Part shown: piece by piece, positions 15,571 through 21,638 of the stretch
How positions within the stretch are numbered: position 1 is the stretch's first letter
How the letters are laid out: each line of letters begins with the position of its first letter
Virus record (IMG/VR): IMGVR_UViG_3300030943_000187
Coordinates: 1 to 21,638 of that record
Length of the DNA: 21,638 nt
Reading direction: 5' to 3' (one strand)
Source: a virus
The notes under the pieces: generated by a model
What the model was told of the DNA's origin: nothing
Database searches by the model: none
The model's input: the letters and a program-made list of their open reading frames with translations, nothing else
Made by a program: the position numbers and the translations under genes

Positions 15571-17077
15571 AGGTATGTTAGATTTGTCTATCAAAAACGT
15601 AATGAAAGTGATAGACAATGAAGAAAAAGCTGAAAAATTCTTAGATGAAGAATTCGATACTATATCTGAAAAGATAGACGGTATAAAAATAAATATGTAC
15701 AGAAAGTATGCACCATGGAATGCTGAAGATCTGTTTTCTAATTTTGTCATCTCTTATAAAAAGATGATTCTATATCCAGAAGATATGTCAGAATATTTGT
15801 TTGGCATTCTTAAATTAGATATTGAAAACGAATCTATAGGAGATGCACAATTCTATTACATATTTGAATTACTTAGAAAGTCAGAGAAATATTTATCGAT
15901 GCTTCCTCAAAATACTGAATTCTTTTTTGAATATGTGGTAAGAAAACCTACTATTTCTAGAGAATATAAAAAGCTTCATAAACTTATACTTTTAGGGTAT
16001 GCTAATTCCTCAGCTATAGCGCGATTTGGTTATGTTACCACTTTTCCAAATCAGATGGAAACTATAAATAATAAAGAATATGCAGCTCTTATAGGATGTG
16101 ATACTCCTAAAGTATTTTTTAAGAATTTTAAGTTTCATACTAATCATCTATTACCTCATGGTGTCTCTATAACTAATTTATCGAAAATAACTGCTATCAG
16201 GAAATATCTACTTGACTTGCCGTCAGCTTATGGTGGCAAAATAGAAGGGGTGGTATTACAGAAAGGGAATGAATATTACAAATTTGTTCAAGATGACCAA
16301 TACGATAAAATCCATAGAGCAACTATAAAAGATAAATATGAAATGCCAAAAGATGAAGAAAATCTTTATTTTCTTAAATTGAAGGCACTAGCAAATAAGA
16401 CATTTGAAGATTTTGCAATACATACAGATATTCAAAATCCGGAGAAATGTTTAGCTATACTTTCTAGTTTAGCTTATATGAGAAAGCAAGATCTGCCTTT
16501 TCATTCGAAAAAGACGAATTTCCAAATTAGAGAAGATTTCTTTCATGTTTTAAAATACTTATATATTCATAAACATGATGATAACACGAATACTCTATTC
16601 ATTGGTAGAATGCAACCTCCAACCTCTATACATATAAACATAATCAAGAATCTGTTATTAAAGTCAAAAGGAGTATGTGTGGCTATAGTAAAAGGCAAAA
16701 AATCTGAACAGAAAAATAATCCTTTTAGTTTCGAAACGATAAAAGAAATTATAGAATACGTATTCCCTGTAGGTGTAGAAGTAATAGAAGTATCTACTGG
16801 CAATATTATAACTGCTATTAATACGTCGACTCTTGTAATATCGAAAGTAGCAGCAGGATCTGATAGAATCGAAACATACAGAAATCAACTCTTAAATAAC
16901 CCTGAGATACAAGTTATAGAATTTGTAAGAGAAGATGATGTATCAGCTACTAAACTTCGAAAAGCACTTGCAGACAAAGATATAGAAACTTTTAAAAAAT
17001 ATACTGATGAACAAACATGGATATTCTATGAAAGCTTGCAATCCTTGTACACAGAAAACAATATTTGTATTAGCTAA
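15563..17077 (+). CDS. Fused polynucleotide ligase and NMNAT-like nucleotidyltransferase
   Basis: 504 residues with two domains. The N-terminal domain (about 1-265) has covalent nucleotidyltransferase/ligase motifs: SEKIDG with candidate lysine Lys37 (motif I), FFFEYV around Glu123 (motif III), KIEGVVLQ (motif IV) and YYKFV with Lys240 (motif V), as in RNA ligases. The C-terminal domain (about 343-480) is an HxGH-superfamily nucleotidyltransferase: FIGRMQPPTSIHINI with Thr354/His357, AGSDR (431-435) and SATKLR (461-466), the pattern of NadM/NadR-type NMN adenylyltransferases. The first domain would seal RNA or DNA ends; the second would make NAD or another adenylated or cytidylated product. 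Which substrates are used is inference. It overlaps both neighbours. The start at 15563 is chosen; ATG at 15575 is possible. Confidence 0.82.
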   Translation: MIKGMLDLSIKNVMKVIDNEEKAEKFLDEEFDTISEKIDGIKINMYRKYAPWNAEDLFSNFVISYKKMILYPEDMSEYLFGILKLDIENESIGDAQFYYIFELLRKSEKYLSMLPQNTEFFFEYVVRKPTISREYKKLHKLILLGYANSSAIARFGYVTTFPNQMETINNKEYAALIGCDTPKVFFKNFKFHTNHLLPHGVSITNLSKITAIRKYLLDLPSAYGGKIEGVVLQKGNEYYKFVQDDQYDKIHRATIKDKYEMPKDEENLYFLKLKALANKTFEDFAIHTDIQNPEKCLAILSSLAYMRKQDLPFHSKKTNFQIREDFFHVLKYLYIHKHDDNTNTLFIGRMQPPTSIHINIIKNLLLKSKGVCVAIVKGKKSEQKNNPFSFETIKEIIEYVFPVGVEVIEVSTGNIITAINTSTLVISKVAAGSDRIETYRNQLLNNPEIQVIEFVREDDVSATKLRKALADKDIETFKKYTDEQTWIFYESLQSLYTENNICIS

Positions 17078-17318
17078 AAATGTCTCTGATTTTTATCGGT
17101 ATATGACCACGTTAGAATATACAGATGATGCAATTTATTACATAACGTGTATGGGAAATTTACGAGGAAGACGCAATCCTGATGAAATAGTTTTTCTAGA
17201 CAATTTTTATGAAAGTAAAGATACAATAGAAGCATTCTGGCAATTAATGGATAGATATCCGAATTTTTTCATTTTCAAGAATATAAAAACACAATATACA
17301 AAAATACCGATAATATGA
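17028..17318 (+). CDS. Small hypothetical protein between ligase fusion and thioredoxin
   Basis: 96 residues from ATG 17028; an upstream in-frame ATG at 17007 adds seven. The protein has an alternating alpha/beta look (KTIFVLAKNVSDFYRYM, DAIYYITCMGNLRGRRN, EIVFLDNFYES), with strands suggesting a small Rossmann-like or NTPase-related fold, but no catalytic motif is recognised. The first 50 nt overlap the end of the ligase fusion, and its stop overlaps the thioredoxin start (ATGA), so the three are probably translated together. Confidence 0.65.
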   Translation: MKACNPCTQKTIFVLAKNVSDFYRYMTTLEYTDDAIYYITCMGNLRGRRNPDEIVFLDNFYESKDTIEAFWQLMDRYPNFFIFKNIKTQYTKIPII

Positions 17319-17617
17319 AAGAAGAAGTAATGAAACAATTTTTAGAAGATACCGAAAAGGGTAACGTAATAGTAGATTTTTGGGCTACTTGGTGTGGTCC
17401 TTGTAAGACAATTTCACCTATTTTAGATGAGTTATCTAAAGAAGCTGGTATCAAAGTGGTTAAAATTAACGTAGATGACATTTCAAATACTGCCCTTTTA
17501 AAGAAGTTTAATGTTAGAAATATTCCTACATTAATTTGTTTCAAAGATGGTGTAGAAATAGACAAGAAAATAGGGATGCAAAGTAAAGAAGCTTTATTAA
17601 CGGTTTTTTCTAAGTAA
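17315..17617 (+). CDS. trxA: Thioredoxin
   Basis: 100 residues, close to standard thioredoxin length. The active site is FWATWCGPCK with redox Cys27 and Cys30, preceded by the VIVDFWA strand. The VRNIPTLICFKDG segment supplies the cis-proline, and a terminal helix follows. Thioredoxin reduces disulfides in the cytoplasm. In phages it commonly serves ribonucleotide reductase or acts as a polymerase accessory; no reductase gene is in this window. The start overlaps the previous stop by ATGA, and the next gene begins 2 nt after its stop. Confidence 0.93.
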   Translation: MKEEVMKQFLEDTEKGNVIVDFWATWCGPCKTISPILDELSKEAGIKVVKINVDDISNTALLKKFNVRNIPTLICFKDGVEIDKKIGMQSKEALLTVFSK

Positions 17618-17619
17618 TC

Positions 17620-18402
17620 ATGGAAGAAAAGTTTGGCACTATAGCCGATTTTGGTGAAAAGGTGACATTGTATAGAAGTATGGATAGAAAACAAGCATCG
17701 GGTTTTTTTACATATTCCGATGCTTCTGATCTATATTTCGATATATTAATAGTTCGAGGAAATAGACGTGTCTATATTAAATATCCAGGAACTGAGCATT
17801 TTATTGAGATGTTTGGTGGAACCTCCGGTGCTCATTATAAAGGTAAATGTGGAAATCAGGAGAACTATGTTATCGAAAATGTATGGGAAGATGCTACATA
17901 TAAACGTAAAATATCTCTACATGTTTCTGACACGTATGCATTTTTGAAAACTTTTTCTGCCTTTGATTTTTTACAAGTCGTTACAGATTTAGATACAGTT
18001 TTTCCGATTTATCAGTGCAAGTATTTAAAACTTCCTACTGATGTAAGAGGTATTTCATATTGTTTCAATCTTCCATTTGAACTAAATGGCTATGGGGTAA
18101 TCGATTATCCTGCCTTCAATTTTGATTATAACAATCAACGTTTACAAATAGTGATAGATAAGTCTGTTCAAGAATGGAAAATAACTTCTTTTTCTAGATA
18201 CAGAGATGGCGGAACGACAATTATAGAAGCTACAGATTCTAAAGGTGATAGTCATAAGCTTTATTTTCCTAGTCCTTGGAAAAAGGAAGCAGTACCGGAT
18301 TTCGACGGTATCGAAATAGAATATGTGTCCGATATAAAACGTGAAGAATTAATAAAGATTTTAAGTTTAACAGTTTTACCAGATAAAGATGATAGCAAAT
18401 AA
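17620..18402 (+). CDS. Hypothetical protein, 260 aa
   Basis: 260 residues, rich in aromatic residues and predicted beta-strands, no signal peptide or membrane segment. Features include a Gly-rich loop (FGGTSGAHYKGKCGN, about residues 64-78) and repeated strand-turn patterns such as RVYIKYPG and DSHKLYFPSP. No family recognised. It starts 2 nt after the thioredoxin stop and overlaps the next gene by 14 nt, so it belongs to the same transcript. A virion or enzyme role cannot be chosen from sequence alone. Confidence 0.7.
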   Translation: MEEKFGTIADFGEKVTLYRSMDRKQASGFFTYSDASDLYFDILIVRGNRRVYIKYPGTEHFIEMFGGTSGAHYKGKCGNQENYVIENVWEDATYKRKISLHVSDTYAFLKTFSAFDFLQVVTDLDTVFPIYQCKYLKLPTDVRGISYCFNLPFELNGYGVIDYPAFNFDYNNQRLQIVIDKSVQEWKITSFSRYRDGGTTIIEATDSKGDSHKLYFPSPWKKEAVPDFDGIEIEYVSDIKREELIKILSLTVLPDKDDSK

Positions 18403-19270
18403 TCGTATAACACTTCTAAATAACATAGAAGTCGATTTCAATTTACCGAAGTATAAAGATCGAGAAAATCCTACATCAGTAAATACTTGGGGAGTTATAT
18501 CTTCAAATGTAAATAGATTAACTGAAGATTCACATTTGGAGTATCTCAAGTATCTCTATGCCAATGCTCCTACGGTATATCTGAAGTTTAAGATATGGCT
18601 CTACAGAAAAATGTATGGACATAATTTTGATGCTAAACTGCATAAAATATCGAAGTTTAACCATATCAAGTCATTCTTCGATTCGATCAAGAATAATGTA
18701 CGTGAGCTTGAAAAATCCACTATTGAGGAAGTTCTGAATAAATATGATACTGTACTACAGAATGCGAAAGATAATAATCAAGTGGCACTAGTAGAAAAGA
18801 TTGAAGCATTTGCGGAAACTCTAAAATATGAATTGACATTAAGTGTAGCAAAATATGGTAAGAAATATTTAACAGAAGCAGATATTGTAGCTTTTCATAG
18901 TAAAGCTTCTGTTCACGATAAATATAGAACTGGATTATGTCTAACGTATATCAAGAATTTCGTAAAAGTTATTCCTGAGTCTGTTTCAAAAAAGAAGAAG
19001 GCCGCTGATACATTAAATGTCTTCGACAACTATGTCATATTACATTACGATCCTCTCGGATCGGCAAGTGCTGATACTAATGCAGAAAAAGAAAAGAAAA
19101 AAGATCCTATTCTGTTCGGTGTAATAAAAAACTCTAGAAACCTCTATTTCATAGATGATTGGATAGATGACTATTGTGATCTTACTTTAGATACAATCAT
19201 AAAAACGATAGGTAAAGAAGCTTCTGAAATAACAGAAGATAGTATTCTTATTGAACTAGATAATATCTAA
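18389..19270 (+). CDS. Hypothetical conserved-type phage protein, 293 aa
   Basis: 293 residues. The N-terminal half is helical and charged, with a long coiled-coil-like stretch (about 85-150). The C-terminal part has a compact alpha/beta segment: VFDNYVILHYDPLG, a Lys/Glu-rich loop (NAEKEKKKD), then PILFGVIKNSRNLYFIDDWIDDYCDLTL. This block looks well folded and I suspect it is conserved in large phages, but I cannot name the family. It is the last gene of the plus-strand train: it overlaps the preceding gene by 14 nt and is followed within 4 nt by a strong terminator. Confidence 0.7.
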   Translation: MIANNRITLLNNIEVDFNLPKYKDRENPTSVNTWGVISSNVNRLTEDSHLEYLKYLYANAPTVYLKFKIWLYRKMYGHNFDAKLHKISKFNHIKSFFDSIKNNVRELEKSTIEEVLNKYDTVLQNAKDNNQVALVEKIEAFAETLKYELTLSVAKYGKKYLTEADIVAFHSKASVHDKYRTGLCLTYIKNFVKVIPESVSKKKKAADTLNVFDNYVILHYDPLGSASADTNAEKEKKKDPILFGVIKNSRNLYFIDDWIDDYCDLTLDTIIKTIGKEASEITEDSILIELDNI

Positions 19271-19273
19271 AAC

Positions 19274-19306
19274 AAAGGGACGGAAATTTAATTTCCGTCC
19301 CTTTTT
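19274..19306. terminator. Bidirectional terminator between convergent genes
   Basis: A perfect 14-bp stem (19274-19287 with 19291-19304), a 3-nt loop and a G+C-rich core (GGGACGG). T residues follow on the plus strand and an A-run precedes the stem, so it can act on both strands. It sits 4 nt after the last plus-strand stop, and the endolysin stop codon (19305-19307) lies against its other side. Confidence 0.92.
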
Positions 19307-19946
19307 ATTTGAGTATGTCATAATACTTTTTAAATCTTGCCAATCGATCATCTAGTCCAATCGTACCACCGTTTATACGTTTAGTTAATTGTATTACTAC
19401 ATTATTTGTAGCACCTTGATCGCATATTTTCCACAGATTGTTCTTACTGAAATAAAAAGCTGCAGATGATAACGGATATTTAGTAGCTACTAATCCTGGA
19501 GATTCCATGATGTCTTCAGTGACTAATTTATCAAATTCTGCATAGTTGACTCTTCCTGTAAGTTGGATATATCCTCTTCCTGAATATTTGTATCCGTCTC
19601 CACTTGCTTCATTTCCATTTCCATTCTGATTAGCATATACGAAATTGCCTATCTTATCTGGTTGTCCTGCTAACTCTTTAGCTTTTTTCTTTTCTGAATC
19701 AGATATTACTTTATCATGATTAACGTCAAAGTCATGTTTGAATATCTGTACCATTCTATCTTCAGAATAGTTTAAATTTTCTTTTACGACTGAAAAACCA
19801 CCACTTTCATGAGCACATTGAGATAAAAAATGTGCTAATCTTAGATTAGTTGTTATATTGAACTTTTCAGCTGTTATTGGAATTTCTGCTAAAACTGAAT
19901 CAGGAATAATACCCTTCAGTTTATCGATTTTTAATGTTTCTGCCAT
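19305..19946 (-). CDS. GH19 chitinase-like endolysin with EF-hand-like loop
   Basis: 213 residues, no signal peptide, a typical single-domain size for phage GH19 lysins. It cleaves the glycan backbone of peptidoglycan at lysis and would need a holin or similar route to reach the wall. Family signatures: AHFLSQCAHESGGF with candidate catalytic Glu47, ENLNY with Glu56, FVYANQNGNGNEASGDG (about 102-118) and YSGRGYIQLTGRVNY (121-135). Residues 74-85 (DVNHDKVISDSE) form an EF-hand-type calcium loop inserted between the catalytic segment and the substrate-binding region: Asp74, Asn76, Asp78, Ile81, Ser82 and Glu85 sit at positions 1, 3, 5, 8, 9 and 12. It is the only minus-strand gene here, with its own promoter region. 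Confidence 0.9.
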   Translation of the reverse strand: MAETLKIDKLKGIIPDSVLAEIPITAEKFNITTNLRLAHFLSQCAHESGGFSVVKENLNYSEDRMVQIFKHDFDVNHDKVISDSEKKKAKELAGQPDKIGNFVYANQNGNGNEASGDGYKYSGRGYIQLTGRVNYAEFDKLVTEDIMESPGLVATKYPLSSAAFYFSKNNLWKICDQGATNNVVIQLTKRINGGTIGLDDRLARFKKYYDILK

Positions 19947-19958
19947 AGTATTTAGTTT

Positions 19959-19966
19959 TATTTATA
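19959..19966 (-). promoter_or_regulatory. Candidate T4-late-like promoter box for the endolysin
   Basis: On the minus strand the sequence reads TATAAATA, identical to the T4 late promoter -10 box, 12 nt before the endolysin ATG. A late promoter suits a lysis gene. The leader would be only a few nucleotides long. The same octamer occurs by chance inside coding regions at 5545 and 16063, so the sequence alone is weak evidence. The whole 19947-20111 region is an A/T-rich divergent gap between this gene and the methyltransferase. Confidence 0.35.
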
Positions 19967-20111
19967 ATTTATATATCTATTCAATATGAAAACAATGTAT
20001 GAATTAGAAACATATCGTATTGATATTGTATAGTTGTTTTTATATGATACATGTACAGATATGTCTAAACTTTTTCAACAGACATCTAATAACTTAAAAT
20101 AAACCATATTC

Positions 20112-21314
20112 ATGGGAGAAATTAAATATGCAGCTATAGTACCGCTTATCGGCGGTATGATCTTAGGAGCACAGAAGGCCACACACGGTCAAAAACCAGA
20201 GTTCATTCTCAGTTACCCTCCATTCTTAGGAAACGATAAGATTCTTACAGATTACATGCCTGAAGTACCTTATCACACTATTGATCCTGAGACTAATCTG
20301 TTACCTACAGATACTTCATTACCTGAAGTTGATTTTATCAGTGCATTATGTCCTTGTGCTGGTCTTTCTCAATTAAATTCTGCTGCATCTAGAGGTGCTA
20401 ATGCTCCCCAAAATGAATGGATGTATAAGACTGCTGAGTTTGTTCTTGAACAGATAAAACCGAAAGTATTTTGGGGAGAAAATGCTCCAGCTCTTTATGG
20501 TGTTACTGGATTACCCGTAGCTGAACGTTTAAGAGAAATAAGTGAACGTAATGGATATTCTATGTCATTACTTAGAACTTCTAGTACATTGCACGGGGTT
20601 CCACAGAAAAGACAACGTACATTTTACTTTTTCTGGAAAGGTACAAATGCTCCTATTCTAAATTGGTACAGTAGAGCATTACCTACACTTAAAGAATATT
20701 TTATGCAAATGCCCGTTGCTTGGCTAGATACAGATGAAGTTGAAACTAAAACTTTAGCTCTAGTTAAAGATCCGCTATATCAGTGGCTTAGACATGAACA
20801 TGGAGACGACTGGCGTTCACATGTACTAAAAATGGGAAAATCGTTAATGGATGTAGTACTATTAAGCGGTAAAATAGATGACTATTTAGAATTCGTGAAG
20901 AATAGTGATGATTATTCTGAAGAGGCTTATAATAGAGCTAAACATGCTAAACATAAAAGAGAGATCGGAAAGAACTATTGGGATTTCAGTCCATTTATAC
21001 CAGCCGAATATACAGGAGCATTGACAGGAGCTAGAATGAATATGATCCACCCATTTGAAGATAGATTTATGACATATAGAGAATTAGCACATCTTATGGG
21101 TCTTCCTATCGATATGAAAATACCAACAGAAGCACCAGGTAAGATTTTTCAAAACGTGCCCTCTATGACTTCTGCAGATTGGACTACTGAAGTTATCAAA
21201 TACATAAATGGAGAGTTAGAAGACTCTGGTGTAAAGTTTTTGCATCAAGATAATATTCAACAAAAGATTGAATTAGAACAACTAAAATCTAAAGAGATAA
21301 CAGCACTATTTTGA
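20112..21314 (+). CDS. C5-cytosine DNA methyltransferase-like protein
   Basis: 400 residues. C5-cytosine methyltransferase motifs in order: motif IV LCPCAGLSQ with candidate catalytic Cys82; motif VI ENAP (123-126); motif VIII VPQKRQR (163-169); motif IX FMTYRELAHLMGLP (about 319-332); motif X FQNVPS (346-351). The region between VIII and IX (about 170-315) would be the target-recognition domain. The SAM-binding motif I, normally D-L-F-x-G-x-G-G, is unusual: IVPLIGGMILGAQKA keeps the Gly-Gly but lacks the Asp-Leu-Phe start. The role is probably methylation of phage cytosines against host restriction. The target site cannot be read from sequence. It is divergent from the endolysin across a 165-nt gap with no convincing ORF. 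Confidence 0.82.
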   Translation: MGEIKYAAIVPLIGGMILGAQKATHGQKPEFILSYPPFLGNDKILTDYMPEVPYHTIDPETNLLPTDTSLPEVDFISALCPCAGLSQLNSAASRGANAPQNEWMYKTAEFVLEQIKPKVFWGENAPALYGVTGLPVAERLREISERNGYSMSLLRTSSTLHGVPQKRQRTFYFFWKGTNAPILNWYSRALPTLKEYFMQMPVAWLDTDEVETKTLALVKDPLYQWLRHEHGDDWRSHVLKMGKSLMDVVLLSGKIDDYLEFVKNSDDYSEEAYNRAKHAKHKREIGKNYWDFSPFIPAEYTGALTGARMNMIHPFEDRFMTYRELAHLMGLPIDMKIPTEAPGKIFQNVPSMTSADWTTEVIKYINGELEDSGVKFLHQDNIQQKIELEQLKSKEITALF

Positions 21315-21329
21315 TATATAGAAGAAACT

Positions 21330-21638
21330 ATGTTTTTAGAAGGTAAACCGCTTATACTTAATGACAATACTAAATTTCTCTGTATAGAAGCAAGTACTAT
21401 TAATGCAGTGCCTAGAGAAGTTGCTACTATTTTAGAACAAGCGTTAGATCATAATAGACGTAAATTTAGAGTTAAATTTTCTGCAGCTAAAATATACATA
21501 GATGGTCACACAGTTGTAGAACTTTACTTGGTTCATTATAATGAAGGAGGCCAGATATATCCCAACTCTGACAGAGATCTGATCATATCAGCAGACGGCA
21601 AAGTCACATCTGATCCATCATGCAAATTTGAGACATCA
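21330..21638 (+). CDS. Hypothetical protein, 3' end outside the window
   Basis: Open reading frame from the ATG at 21330, 15 nt after the methyltransferase stop, running in frame to the end of the window (103 codons visible, no stop). It begins MFLEGKPLILNDN, with later segments FRVKFSAAKIYIDGHTVVELYLVHY and a hydrophilic end. No family recognised. It probably belongs to the same transcript as the methyltransferase. Confidence 0.65.
   Translation, partial: MFLEGKPLILNDNTKFLCIEASTINAVPREVATILEQALDHNRRKFRVKFSAAKIYIDGHTVVELYLVHYNEGGQIYPNSDRDLIISADGKVTSDPSCKFETS

Noticed and set aside
17275-17694. 139-aa minus-strand reading frame
   Set aside because: Covers the thioredoxin gene on the other strand; thioredoxin is certain, so this is a shadow.
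19947-20111. Short frames of 13-15 codons and a 6-bp hairpin (20061-20066 with 20080-20085) in the divergent gap
   Set aside because: Too short and without start context or family features; promoter boxes for the methyltransferase could not be defined here.
1-21638. tRNA genes, CRISPR arrays, insertion sequences, attachment sites
   Set aside because: No cloverleaf-like sequence, regular spaced repeats, transposase or integrase motifs were seen on reading the window; a tRNA scan was not run.

Overview
The window is a dense, A+T-rich stretch (about two-thirds A+T by eye) of a large tailed phage genome with clear T4-type (myovirus) ancestry. Recognisable T4-type genes are a gp32-like single-strand DNA-binding protein, a gp61-like primase, a UvsY-like recombination mediator and the UvsW helicase, the last two adjacent. 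The host is probably a member of the Bacteroidota. Three things suggest this: almost no start codon has a Shine-Dalgarno sequence and starts are instead preceded by A/T-rich stretches; the tail fibre carries a fibronectin-like domain of a style common in Bacteroidota; and a membrane-anchored coiled-coil protein ends in an outer-membrane-like beta segment. The host assignment is inference. No tRNA, IS element, integrase or CRISPR array was seen.

Layout. (1) 1-6305, virion proteins: the 3' part of a large tail-fibre/collar-domain protein, a membrane-anchored coiled-coil protein (spanin candidate), a 655-aa putative structural protein and a tail-tube/baseplate-like protein. (2) 6305-8743, small accessory genes: two unknown proteins with matching C-terminal tails, a short protein with a T4 internal-protein-like N-terminus, a RuvC-like nuclease and a protein matching S-adenosylmethionine decarboxylase at its catalytic residues. 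(3) 8907-13251, DNA replication and recombination: gp32-like SSB followed by a strong terminator, then primase, an unknown small gene, uvsY and uvsW. (4) 13275-19270, a tightly coupled gene train: a second protein with a capsid-targeting-like N-terminus, a pol-beta-type nucleotidyltransferase, a small Cys-rich protein, a fused polynucleotide ligase plus NMNAT-like nucleotidyltransferase, an unknown protein, a thioredoxin and two unknown proteins. A strong hairpin terminator closes it. (5) 19305-19946 on the minus strand: a GH19 chitinase-like endolysin with an EF-hand-like loop. (6) 20112-21638: a C5-cytosine methyltransferase-like gene and the start of another gene.

How they fit together. 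gp32, primase, UvsY, UvsW and the RuvC-like nuclease form a recombination-dependent replication and junction-processing set. RuvC may stand in for T4 endonuclease VII. The ligase/NMNAT fusion beside a pol-beta nucleotidyltransferase looks like a nucleic-acid repair or NAD-restoring module, possibly counter-defence, and is the most unusual part of the window. The SpeD-like enzyme suggests polyamine or SAM metabolism. Two proteins with T4-internal-protein-like N-termini may be packaged in the head and delivered with the DNA. All functions are read from visible motifs only; no database search was run.
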